A stretch of DNA of 64,000 bases, from positions 62,001-126,000 of the forward strand of contig NTMA01000013.1 of the NCBI GenBank assembly GCA_002917075.1, in the 5' to 3' direction. Source of the DNA: Hawksworthiomyces lignivorus (lineage: Eukaryota > Ascomycota > Sordariomycetes > Ophiostomatales > Ophiostomataceae). The stretch's first letter is position 1. Each line of letters begins with the position of its first letter. The position numbers and the translations under genes are program-made. Positions 43,881 through 55,301 of the stretch are shown one piece after another. The notes under the pieces were generated by a model. The model was not told where the DNA came from. It saw only the letters and a list, made by a program, of their open reading frames with translations, and made no database searches.

Positions 43881-46800
43881 ATGTTGGCCACAATGGCGTC
43901 TGATACCGGAAAATTGTCGTTTGCCCGGGTACGTTTCTATGGTGCATATGCTCTTTTGACATTGTTGTCCCACCCCTTTTTCTACGTTCCATATTGGTTC
44001 GGAGCATCCCAACAGATTCCAATGATTCTCTTTTTTTTAATGTTGTTGAAATAGCTAGGCTGACACTAGAATTATCAACAGGTTGCGGCTTCGTCAACAA
44101 AAGATCAACCAGCAAATAACGTGACACTGCTGAAGCCCAGCGTTGCTAATGGCTCCAAAGACCGCAAGGACACGTCTAAGACCGCCAGCAAAGCAGCAGC
44201 CGCCACCCAAATGCCCAATCTCCATGTTCCTCTGGACACGGTCGAGAGCAAAGTCACAAAGGGATTAAAGGCATTAACTATCCAGCCGGGAGCGCCCGAC
44301 CAAACTCCGAAGAGCGACGCAGCAGTCTCTGTGGAGACACCTGTCCAAACCTCTGCCAGTACCGGCGGAAGCAATGGCCACACTCCACCTTCATCAGAGG
44401 AGGTGTCGCAGAAGGCCGATTCGAACTCCGAGTTAGGTACCAAGCCACCGAGTCTCGATGGCAAGAGCATCACCTCCGGGACCACCTTCAACGCCCTCGA
44501 CGAGAAAGAGTCTCTGCGCCCAGACGACAGTGCCAGCGTCAAGGCCGCAGCCGAAGAAGACGACTCCTTCTCTGTCCGCGGGTCGCTTCTGATCAACTCC
44601 CGCTTGGGATCCGACGTCGCGGCGCGCGTCAATCGCATCCAGATCGGAGACATGCCGCCCCGTCTCATTCCTCAGATCAGCCAGGAACCCGTCGTGTCGG
44701 GGGTCATCACCCCCCGCAGCAGCTCCTCTGAGCAGCAGCCGGTAACTGAGGCACGTGTGCAGCTTGCTACGAGTACTTCTACGCCCAGCGGTGTGAATGG
44801 CCAAAACCCCGACGAGAAGCTGCTCGAGGCGATGCAGACGCCCAAAGATCGGCTCTTTCTCCTGAGATTGGAAAGTGACGTTGTTAATTTTGTCCAGAAT
44901 TCCAAGTCAGTTATAGCTGTTCTCCGCCAGCTGCGGCAAGCCCTCTGTTTCGTACTTAGTCTCTTACTAACTTCTTTTTTTTTTCGTTTTTATCGTATAG
45001 GGAGCCTTTCATGGACCTTCCGCCGAGCAATTCCTTTTGGCGTATGCTCACGCACAAGCTTGCAGACTACTACCACATGACGCACTCCTTTGAGGCTGTC
45101 GCTGGCTCTGTGCGCATCTACCGGACGCCGTTCTGTCGTGTCCCGCCACCTCTAGCCAGCCTAGTCGCTATTAGCACTCCGAACAGCAGCACGCAGCCGC
45201 CTGTGGTGCAGCCGAGGAAGATCATGCGGCGCGGCGAAGATGGCGAGCTGCCCATGAGCGCTGGCCCGTCAAAGCCAACTTCCGAAGCTGGCAGCGATTC
45301 GAAAGATAAAGCTCCGCCGGCAAAGGAAAAGTGAGCTCCTTTTTTTCTAAATCATATTTCCGTCCGCTCCTCAACAGCTTCAGAGTTGTGTTGGCTAACC
45401 AGCCCGATATAGATTATCAAGAGAAGCCCGCGAGGAAGCTTATAACAAAGCAAGAGAGCGCATATTTGGCAGCTCTGTGCCTACGGAGGCATCTACGCCT
45501 GGTACGTGCTTCTTGCTATTTTTGCTGCTCTTTTATAAATTGATGGTTATTGCATCCAAAGTGCTAACAAAATGTCCTGCAGAAAATGATGATGGCACTG
45601 GCATTTCCCGTGCCAGTTCCGTATCTGGCAAAGATCGGGCTAATCTCAACAAGAAAAACAAGGTTGGAAAGCAGCGGCGGGATGATTCGGAGAGCTTCGA
45701 CTCCCGCTCCCAATACACGCCATACTACAGCCACCCACAGCAGCCCACTTGGATCCCTCAGTACGTTCCTGTCGGCAATCCACAGTTCAACGGGCCAGCG
45801 CCGATGCAGCAGATGCCGCAGATGCATCTGCATCCGCAGTCGCATTCGCCTCAAGCCGTGCAGCAGCAGGTTCCACACCAGCAGCCTCCTCCACAACAGC
45901 AAATGCCACATTTTGCAAATACCATGCAGCCGCAGATCGCCTATGGAGCGTCTGCACCAGCTTTCCCACCAGTGCCGCAGGGCGCAGGCCACCTTCCTCC
46001 GGTTGGCGGGATGCCTCACCAGGGTCCTCTTCCTCAACCGGTGCCTCCTCGTCATCCTGCGCAAAGCGCACCTCCTGCCTTCCCTTACGCCCCGGCGGGG
46101 CAGCCAAACATGGGCCAGCCACGGTGGCAGCAGCAGCCGCCGCCGCCACCGCCGCCACCTTTCAACTCAAATGTCGCTTATCCACCAGCTCAGGCTCGGT
46201 CGGTACCCCCACAGGTCGGAATTCCTTACGCGTATGGCCAACTTCCCGTCAACAGCAACCCACACGACCCAAAGAGCCAGCATCCGATTCCCGGAAGCTA
46301 CGCAGGCAACTACAATCGCCACGGATTCAATCCGAAGACGCAGTCCTTTATACCAAGCAACGGCGCCATGCCAATGCCCTTGCCTGGTCACCCAGTCCAA
46401 GTCGTGCCATACGGACCCGGCGGCGGCTCTGGTCCGATGGTTGGCGGCCCTTATCAGCCCGGCGGGCAGTCTCCCCACCAGAATCCTGCATCGTATGGCG
46501 GCGGCGCCGGCTACCAGCAGCAGCCGGGACTGTCGACATCGCCATACAGCGGCAGCACAAGTTCCAGCTATGGGATGATGCGTCAGGGCTCGGAAAATTC
46601 AGGCCCGGCATACCTTCCAACACCGCCTCACCACCATCAGGCCCCAATGGCGACACCATACCACCAACAGGTCGTCCCTCCACCGTACGGCGGGATGCCT
46701 CACGGGTCACCTCATACAATGTCTGCTGCTCACATACCAATTGCTCATGGCGGACCCCCGACACATGGTCCACACAACCAGGGTCCTCCTCATGCACCTC

Positions 46801-47015
46801 CTCACGCGTCTACCGCCCATGGGCCTCTCCTCGGGCCACCACATGGCGCACCTCGAGGACCCTCCCATCACAACAAAATTCCGCATGGCCCCAAGAAGCC
46901 CAACGGCGGCCAGCCGGCACCAAAAGCTGGAGCTGCCTCGAGCCAAGCGTATGGAAATCTTCCCAACTATGGCAACCCAGCAACGCTGCCGCAAAAGCCA
47001 ACATCCGCCACATGA
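43881..47015 (+). CDS. R3H-SUZ domain RNA-binding protein
   Basis: Five exons: 43881-43928, 44082-44905, 45001-45330, 45413-45501 and 45583-47015; 907 residues. The R3H domain spans about 278-345 (LESDVVNFVQNSK then EPFMDLPPSNSFWRMLTHKLADYYHMTH); the SUZ motif follows in pieces (PRKIMRRGEDGE, LSREAREEAYNKARERIFG). The C-terminal half is a Pro/Gln/His-rich, probably disordered tail. The order R3H-SUZ-Q/P-rich tail is that of animal Encore/R3HDM proteins and their fungal counterparts, which bind single-stranded nucleic acid and are cytoplasmic. A second in-frame ATG lies four codons after the first. All introns have good donors; each exon junction restores a conserved motif. Confidence 0.92.
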
Positions 47016-47431
47016 AACATGGTAGAGACTCGAGAATCAAGCTGATTCTTAATGAGACATTTGTATTTTAAAACTTTTTCCGCGAATGGGCGAAAAAAGA
47101 ATCCGGCGTACAAAAGGGCGAAGGACCAAGCTGCATCACGGCGTTGTGTTTCATTTATCTACTTTTTTTGTCCGTCACAATAAATATCAAGGGTAATTTT
47201 CCATTTTTATTCCGCACCACCTAGCCATCATCATAGGAGTAAACCATGTTCAAAGCAAATACCGTCCTGTTCCCAAGACCCCTTATACACATCTTTTGAT
47301 CGTAGCTTTTCTCCTAGTTTTGTCTTCCTTGGTAAACCATACATGCCGCAAAAGGAAAAAAGAAAAGGAACCAGTTCGTCAAATTTCTTTCTAGTCGAAA
47401 AATTGCACCAAGTTTCGCCGCCCGTCGCCAA
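47016..47431. other. Convergent 3' region
   Basis: 3' flanks of the R3H and eIF3f genes, AT-rich. No gene. Confidence 0.5.
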
Positions 47432-48712
47432 CTACTCTACTGGCTCTCGTGGCTCCCTCGGCTCTCTTGGCTCCCGGGGTTCCCGGGGCTCGCGCTGCTG
47501 GTTGCTGCCTCCCCGGCCGCCGCCCCGGCCGCCGCGCTTGCCGCCGCGCTGGCCGCCGCTGCGGTCCTGCTTGCCGCCGCCCTCCTCGCCGTCCTTCTTC
47601 TCGCCGTCCTTGTCGCCGGCGGCGCCCAGGGTGAGGGTGGAGGTGGCCAGGCGCTGGGCCAGGTCGATCTGGGTGCGGATGGTATTGGTCAGGTAGGAGA
47701 CCATGAGGACGTCCTGGATGTGGTTGTTGAAGTCGCGCTCGATGCTGGCGGCATCGACCTTGGGGGCCAGCGACATGGCGTTCATGAGGTACTGGCCGAG
47801 GGCGTGGTTGGGCTCGCGCTCCTCGTCGAGCACGGCGCCGACAAAGTCGGCGGTGCGGTCGAGCAGGTCGAGCGTCTGCTCGATGCTGCGGGCGAGGCCC
47901 TCGACGTCGGTGACGAGGGGCGCGGCGCGGGCGTCGCGGCTGGCGGGCGCGGTGGCGGCGGCGGCCACGACCTCGAGGGCGGCGCGGTCGGCGTCGCCGA
48001 CCAGCAGGCGGTGGGGCACCTCGATGAAGAAGCACGAGTCGCTGGCGCGGTCGGCGGAGGCGGCCACGGGCGCGGACACGTAGCAGCGGGTGGCGATGGG
48101 GCGGCCGGGCTCGGTGCTGATGGTCAGGTGCACGGCCGGGTGCGGGTAGGTGCCCGTGTCCGGGGCGGCAAAGAAGTTCTGGATCAGGGCCGAGAACGAG
48201 TTGAGCTCGTGCGACGTCGTGTACCAGCCCAGCAGGCACTCGCGCGGCGACGACGCCGCCTTGAGTGTCAGCGCCAGCATGTTCTTCTGGTACTCCACGT
48301 CCACCTCCACCTGGTCGTCCGTCTCCGTGTGCGGAATGGCAAAGCACGACCGCACCTCGGCCTCCAGCCCGTCTTCCGACCGCACGCCCACCAGGGCGCC
48401 GATCACGCGGGTCGACTGCGTCGACGAGGTCTCGCGGCGGACGGCATGGTCGAGGATGGAGACAATGGCCTAAGACGAGAAGGGAGGAGAGAGGGGGAAT
48501 GGTCAGCATGCGGATGAAACAGGCAGATAGAAAAGAGGAGAACAAAAAAGAAAAGAAAAGAAAAAAACAAAGCGCAAAAATATAGAAGAACAAGGAGGAC
48601 ATACCTGAGGCTGAATGCTAACGGAGATGGGCGCGACAGACGTGTTGAGGGCGGCCACCGAGGGAACGACGGGGCGGGCCAGATGGAGGAACTGTTCCTG
48701 GTCGACAGCCAT
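47432..48712 (-). CDS. Translation initiation factor eIF3 subunit f
   Basis: Two exons on the minus strand, 48605-48712 and 47432-48469; 381 residues. The MPN domain runs from [10 protein letters not shown] and [11 protein letters not shown] through [14 protein letters not shown] and FIEVPHRLL, matching eIF3f. The C-terminal half gives the helical MPN extension ([31 protein letters not shown] broken here only by family spacing). The tail is unusual: an RGG-like segment ([17 protein letters not shown]) followed by five REP tripeptides. eIF3f is a core scaffold of the eIF3 complex on the 40S subunit. Donor GTATGT and acceptor TTAG are canonical. Strongly GC-rich. Confidence 0.94.
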
Positions 48713-49024
48713 GTTGGGCAGAGAGGGATAGCCGGCAAAAATAGTTCAAAGCTGTGGCAGATTGTCGAGAAAATAAAAGTAGCGAATGGAAGCGGAAGGG
48801 GAGAGGGGGAAGGGGGTCGTCGTCGTCGTGGCGGAGGGGAGGGGATGTGGTTCTTCCCTTTTCGCTTTTGTCGATATGGAGCCGCTCGGCACAGGATATC
48901 AGAATTCGTGAAGAATTATTTTCGAGGGCATTCGCATTTGTTCTGGTGGGGTTTCTTGTGCGCGCTAAGATAAGCCCTCCGATAAGAGAAAATCCGTGGC
49001 GCAGAGCAGCTGTGGCGTAAACTT

Positions 49025-49082
<58 letters not shown>

Positions 49083-49834
49083 AAGAGAATAGGAACTTCA
49101 GGAAAGCGCTAGACTTCACGACCAGAACCAGGTCCAGATACCCGATGGTCACCTGTACTTCATTAGGCGAGCAGAGTCCTTCAGAGTGCTATTCACCACC
49201 GCAACTTGTTTGCTCGTCATTTGTGAAGTCCTGTTCTCATTGGTCCATCATGTTTCCTGCTGACAATTCCTGCGAAACAGCCCATTCTGAGCAGCCTGGA
49301 AAGGAGACCCACAACCCGAATGGCAGCCTCCCAGCAAAGTTTAGCATGTATTAGTGGAAAGTGGAACGAGGTTGCACCGCCACAACCGCCAAATGGCATG
49401 ATCAAGACTGTCCTGGGCCAATAAGGTGGCGTGTAAATATTTTAGTCGTGTGTAGTGCGGAGTGGCACAAATAGCATGGATTACAAGGCCAATATGACGA
49501 AAGCCCACAATACTCGGTGGGAGTTATCCAGCAGAAACATGATAGTTGTTTCTGAACGATGCTGAACCGGCTTAGTTTGCCCCATTAGCTCCTGTAGACC
49601 TTATTTAGACTAGCACAGTAGGTACGGATATATTGTGAGAAAGCCATAGATACCTGATATTTGTGCGGTTTCTTTGTTTCTAAGCCTTAGCAATTATTGA
49701 ACGAAGAAAAGAATGAATTTATTTGCCAAAACGACTGTATAACGGCACAACCCATATATAGTTATAGCATTTTCTCAAGATGGATAAAATGAAATAATTT
49801 CCCTAAGGTACCATACGCACTAGAAATGCATATT
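48713..49834. other. Intergenic at the compositional boundary
   Basis: Starts as the eIF3f promoter, then holds the T/A homopolymer tract and becomes AT-rich. Only short featureless frames are present. Confidence 0.5.
49023..49080. repeat. T22-A36 homopolymer tract
   Basis: Twenty-two T are followed directly by thirty-six A, making a 44-bp perfect palindrome plus extra A. It lies about 310 bp upstream of the eIF3f start. Confidence 0.9.
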
Positions 49835-51339
49835 TCAAGTCCCACTCTTTGGGATAAAGAAAGAAGTTATTTTTTTATCATTTCCGACAGTACCAAGGTT
49901 GCTTTTCCCCTTGTTGGGGCTCGGCTTTGCCTTGGTACTAGAATTACTTGTTGCGCTGATAAAATCTCTGCCTTGCTTCTTCACTTGCTTGAAGGTGATC
50001 TCGCCAGCCTTTGTTTTTTTTCTTGGAGATTCCTGTTCTGTATAGCTAAGCTGATCGCTATGCATGGATTTCGACTCTGCTGCTTCATCTTGCTGTGCAT
50101 GTTTGCTCTCCTCGGGGGCACACGCTGATGATGATCTTTTTGAGCCTGGAATGGTACCGGCGACCCGTGGCATAAATGTGTGGTACAGAACTTGCGGACT
50201 ATCCGCTTTCGTTGCTATGTCTGCCTGTAAGGCTGGTTTTGGAGTTTGCTCCAGTTTTTTGTCGCTGGATACGAAGAAGTTCGCAATGTTTGACTTGTTG
50301 TTCCGGCTTGCTACTGGTAGAATTAGGTTTGGCGAATTATGGCCTACCTTGTTGACCTCTTTACTAACGACATCAATATCGAAAAACATGTCCTTGCCAG
50401 TATTGTCAATTTTCGATGGCCACGGCCGAAGAAGAGATTGAAGTTCGCGAGACCATTCTCTGCGGTTTGGATCCAGCCACATGTGCAGTGCCGAAGAGTT
50501 GAAGTCAAATATAACAGGCATGCGGTCGTGAAGAAAACGTAGCTGGTCATTAGAATCGGTGGTGATGATTGTGTATGTGTAGAGCCTCTTTTTCTGTTTC
50601 TGATTTGCGCCACTGCTATCATTCTCTTGGTCATCAAAAGTGACGCAGTCCCATAAGCCAGCGAACAACAAGGGACGGCCATCATGTCGGCGAATGTAGT
50701 ATGGAACGCGCTCTTTGGGCCCGGCCTTGAGCCATTCGTAGAATCCCTCAGCAACGACAACACACCGTTTGCGTCCGCGCATCGATGCCCACATTCCGCC
50801 CCCGGTAGCGAGAGAATCGGCGCGACAGTTAATTGTCTTAAGCGTCGTTGAATAGTCCGGCCGCCTCTTGGTCCACGAAGGAATTAGGCCCCACTTCATC
50901 ACTTGTAGCTGAAGCTCAAAGGGCGCGTCCCCCGTGCCAGGCGATTTTTCTTTTGGTGTGACATCGTTTAGCCCAATATTCATTACTTCCTGTGTCCTTG
51001 AATCTTTGGAAGTTTTTTCGGGCGAAATAGCTCGGCACACGACACCCTGATATCCAGGAGCAAAGTTGTAGCTCGGTTGATATGCGCTATCACCATCATG
51101 CGTATTACGATCATTACTCTCAGTGCCGGAACTGGCGCCTTCAGAAGAGTTCACATCTTCCGATTCATAATCAAAATAATCTTGCGTTGACATGCCATTG
51201 TCTTGTAGGGCTTTGCGTACCTGCCCATATCGCTATCCAACCAATCAGTTAGAAGAAGCATCAATAAAAGGCATTATCTGTCTCTCGCACTGGTTCAAGC
51301 TTGTCTGCTTACTAGAGCTAGTACATATCGTCCACACAT
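49835..51339 (-). CDS. SRAP-domain protein (HMCES/YedK-like abasic-site crosslinker)
   Basis: Two exons on the minus strand, 51313-51339 and 49835-51232; 474 residues. The tiny first exon encodes MCGRYVLAL, so removal of Met exposes catalytic Cys2. Other active-site residues are present: Asn144 in INCRAD, Glu175 in EGFYEW and His244 in LHDRMPV; KWGLIPSW is also diagnostic. SRAP proteins form a thiazolidine DNA-protein crosslink with abasic sites in single-stranded DNA and shield them during replication. After the domain comes a roughly 150-residue Ser/Lys-rich tail ending KKITSFFIPKSGT, which resembles a PCNA-interacting peptide. An N-terminal insertion (about 30-60, acidic and Ser-rich) is longer than in bacteria. 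The intron is canonical (GTAAGC). Confidence 0.93.
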
Positions 51340-51939
51340 TCTTGTAGTATTATATTGAAGAGCTCTCGCGACGAAGTCATCAATGAAGTATCATTTGAGG
51401 CATGCTGCTTTCGGAGCACTCTGAATGCTGGGTGGGGTAAGGTGCGTGCATGACACGTGAATAAAGAGCGGTGCGATCGTCGTTAAGATACCAGTTAAAT
51501 TGCGGCCTAAGGCACTTAAATTCATAATCAGTGTGAAGTACTCTGTAAGCACAATTACCAATGCAGTGGAAACCGCCTGTTAATATAGCATAGATATCAC
51601 AACGTATGCTTCCACAACGTTTGTAGTCAATCCTGCTGATACATCCTCACAGATTATTTACTTCTTAATTTTTATTTTCTATTCTTTTCTTTTAAATTTC
51701 GTTTTGGAAGATCCTGTTTTACACACAATAATATGAAGACCGAAGGCCAAGGCTGTCATGCTAATTATATAATTAGAGATATATTGATGTTATGAGCGAA
51801 TGTCAGAGGTATAACTAATTCCATAGAAGGAGACAATTTAGTATACTAGAGTAGAAATAATTTAGGCACATGTGAAAGGACGAGGACCTGTTTGAGGTCT
51901 ATGTTAGCCAAGTGCATAAAGGAATGCCATGACAGATGT
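51340..51939. other. Intergenic, AT-rich, no gene seen
   Basis: Promoter of the SRAP gene and 3' flank of the AA9 gene. No recognisable feature. Confidence 0.5.
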
Positions 51940-53069
51940 CTAATACTTGCCTGGAATCGTGTATTCGCCCTTCATAGGATAAATATTGATCAAGAGGCCA
52001 GGATCATTCGACTAAAAAATCTTTAGTACCGCATACCAATAGCAAATAACGTCTTGAGAAGAGCTCACCTTGTAAATACCGGGGATGCTATATGTTGTTG
52101 GCTGTTTCGTGGCTTTGCCACCGGTGATATTGATTTGAGCGCATTCCATCTTGATGTGTTAGATACGAGAACATAAAGGAAACGAAAGCAACTATGTTAT
52201 TCTTACATATAATTGAGCGCCATTTACCGATCTTGCTCCATGTAGAGCGATCATTTCAGCACGTAGCAAATACTCTCCATCTTCAATACACTCGGGAATC
52301 GTGATAACTTGTTTTCCCGCATTATTGATAACAGTGTCGGTTCCCCAGATGCCGTTGTTGTAACCGTGCTCTTGGATTTTGAACCTGTAGGGTTTTTGCA
52401 TTAGTTTGCATGTTTCTTTCTTTTTCATTTTTAGAGTGCCAAACTCACCATCCATTACCCACGCCTGAATCCTTTGTAGCGTCAGATACTTTCTTCAAGT
52501 ATGCCATGACGGGACCCTGAACAAAAATTAGCTATGCCACGAAAACTAAAAATTCGACATCCCGGTTTACCTTATGGCCAGCATCCATGACATCGTTTGC
52601 TCCTGCTATATTTTGCTGCGTTAGTAATGATCGTGCAGCTCCAAGGGTTAGGTCAAGACACGAACAAGTCAGTGTATGCCTCCATACTGCCGTCACATTG
52701 CTACCTGCTGTAACGGGAATTATTTTTGCAGATGGTTGTGTCGGGTTTGGAGGTCCGTTGCAGGCCAGGTTGTTAGAAGAAACGTCGGTTTGGGGCTATT
52801 GATATGTATTTATGAGTGATTGCCATTGAAGTTTGAGATTTTTGTTTTTGACTATGGTATGTACATACTCCATCGTACGATGGGTCCCGGATAGCGTATT
52901 GAACATCTGTAAACATAAATCGATGAGAAATTTGTAACTGAATCTGTCTGCTTATGAAAACATATCGCGTACCATAAGTTTTGCCGCCAGCTGCGAGTTG
53001 CACAAAAATAGTGTGCCCCGCTACAGTCGAGGCAAGAAAGGCAACCTCTAGAATACTGAGGAGCTTCAT
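51940..53069 (-). CDS. AA9 lytic polysaccharide monooxygenase
   Basis: Eight exons on the minus strand: 52973-53069, 52869-52906, 52666-52795, 52571-52605, 52449-52516, 52207-52384, 52069-52149 and 51940-52011; 232 residues. The signal peptide [18 protein letters not shown] is followed by His19, mature His1 of the copper histidine brace. The second ligand is His99 in GHKGPV and the axial Tyr182 is in GAQLY-MECAQI; the second-sphere His in ALHGA and the Gln of GAQLY are present. [17 protein letters not shown] and VWRHTLTSG are AA9 hallmarks; it ends YTIPGKY with no CBM. It is secreted and oxidatively cleaves cellulose or hemicellulose using a reductant and H2O2 or O2. Seven introns, mostly in frame-restoring positions, make each junction checkable. 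It lies head to head with cellobiose dehydrogenase. Confidence 0.92.
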
Positions 53070-55301
53070 GATTCTTGTTATATCTTTATACCTCTCTTTG
53101 CCCTCCCAAAAAACCGAAAAGGGAAGGTAACTTCTTAAATTAGTAGTGAAGAATATGCACGAGTAACTGAGAGAAAGCCTAACTAAATCGTAAAAGAGAA
53201 TAGTTGAGAAAGGACGTAGAGCTCTAAAATGAAACACTGAGGCTACATGATCATAATATACTTATTTCAACAACACCTTTTCTGCTTCATGTCCAAAAGA
53301 GTTCCTATTACAATAGCTAAAACTTGCTCGATCACGATTGAATTCATTAAAGCTAGAGTGAAGAAAAAACATTTATACTGCTATACGAACTGATGCCGGA
53401 CATTCCCAAGTCACGGGGACGGAAGAAGGGCTCCCGTGTCTAATTTGAGAGAGTACGTTACATGCACGTGCTTTACCTTCCACCGCCTCTCTCTTTTTTT
53501 GTTCAAATACCAAGCACTCTCTTGTATTTAGTTTTTCCTCTGGGTATTATTCTTTGTTAAGAAGAAAAGACGTAATGTTGCTAACATAGTCTACCCAGGA
53601 TCAGATGACTAAAAGAAGGCATTGGTTTGGGTTGTCACTCAAGAATGGCTAGGATTACGGAGTTGGCTTCACAATATCTCTAATTTCTCTTGAATTTGTA
53701 CTGTGTGATTTTCCCTGCCTTGAAAACATTTCCCTTGGCTGTACTACTTCAACAGTAGGGTTTCTATATGTTGCTTAGTTCGAGCAGGGATAAAAAGTAG
53801 ACTACACGTGGATGTAGCGTATTTTGGTTCACCATAGAATTTATCGTAAAAGCCACATTTGATGTTCAAAGCATAGGTTTTGGATTCTTCGTGGTAAACA
53901 AAAACGCGAAACGTCAACTAGTTCACATTTAGGGGTGGTGGGCTCTCTGTTTATATATTTACTGTCATATGCAATGGATTTGTCATGCTCCTCTTAACTG
54001 AATTGTGCTGAATTTCTATCTTGGGCCGGCGGTCCGTTATTGCTTCTAGGAAAGGCATAAGTGTAATATAATATGGTGTATTTGGCATTGGGCTGCCAAG
54101 TGACGAATAATTCCGTTCCCTGTTGTTTAGCCAAAGCTGTTTTGCCTTTCATAAACCCCTGGGACACTTTCAAGCCACATATTACTTCCCATTCAAATTT
54201 ATTAAGACAGATATTATCGGATTAGACAATCTAGCACCCCACGTTTTTCTCTGGAATAGAGCGGAGAAGTATCTTTACCTTTGAATTGAGTAAGGCCGGC
54301 TTTTACTCCAAAAGGAAACAGTTACATTTATCCAGTTCCAATATCAACAAAGCTACCGGACAGAACTGATTATCTTTCAATCTGTTCTAGACGTTTCCAG
54401 GCGGATTTTCTTTCCCTACAGCCGCTTTCCTAGACCCATAACACGGAAGAACAAGTCTCTAAATATGCTCTTTTGCAATGCGGCAGAGGCTCCGAAATTT
54501 GCTTTCGATATACAAAAAAGAGAAGCGAAAAAATTAGGGCAATAATATGACAGGCAGGAAATTTTCAGAAAAAAACACTCAAGAAGCCTATCACGGCCAG
54601 CGAGTATGGCCACGTACAGCGAGTTCCCCCTTTGAGTCTGAGGCAACGTATTTCAGAAATGATTTTTTTTTTTAAAATAATTTTTAAAGACACCAAAAAA
54701 AAAAAAAAATTAAGAACCGAGAATGAAAAAGCTTAATTTTAAATGGCTTTAGAGGAACCATTTTGGAGCAAGATAAACTTGACAGCCGACCGAACTTTTA
54801 AGATATGAGAACATGATAATACCAAGAGATTGCAATGCTGAAAGTCGAAAGGTCCTTTGAGAAATATACCCGATGCTGAGTACTTGGCCCCGCGGATGTA
54901 ATAATTCAGGTACATCTTTAAGATAACGAAACTTTGCCTAAACTTCGTTCATCTTGAAGTCCCTCTGTTGAACTGCTAGTACCGATCAGTCGGTCTTCAA
55001 GACGACGGGAACGACGTTGGGCCTCTCCACACTTCTCGGAAGCGCGGAGACATGAGCCAAAGGAACTAAATCAATAGGAAAGCGGAGCGAGAAGGGAAAC
55101 GGGATAGAACGGCTGAAAAACCGTAGCTGGCGACTTCGATTCTGTTTAATTTTTTTCTTTTTACTTTGGCCAGATAGGATTTTCTGCTTTATTTCTTTTA
55201 AGTAGTGGTTGCTGGCTAACACCTCCAATGTAGACTTAGTATTTTTGTCTCGACGTATTGGACATTCTTGCGCTCTTACAACACCCTCAACGTTTTTGAC
55301 A
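53070..55301. promoter_or_regulatory. AT-rich region between divergent AA9 and CDH genes
   Basis: The 2.2 kb contain the promoters of both divergent genes. The stretch is AT-rich with T- and A-runs at about 54661-54710. No gene or gene relic was recognised. No specific cellulase-regulator site is claimed. Confidence 0.5.

Noticed and set aside
54661..54710. T-run and A-run as a possible transposon tail
   Set aside because: No coding relic, target-site duplication or terminal repeat could be found around it.
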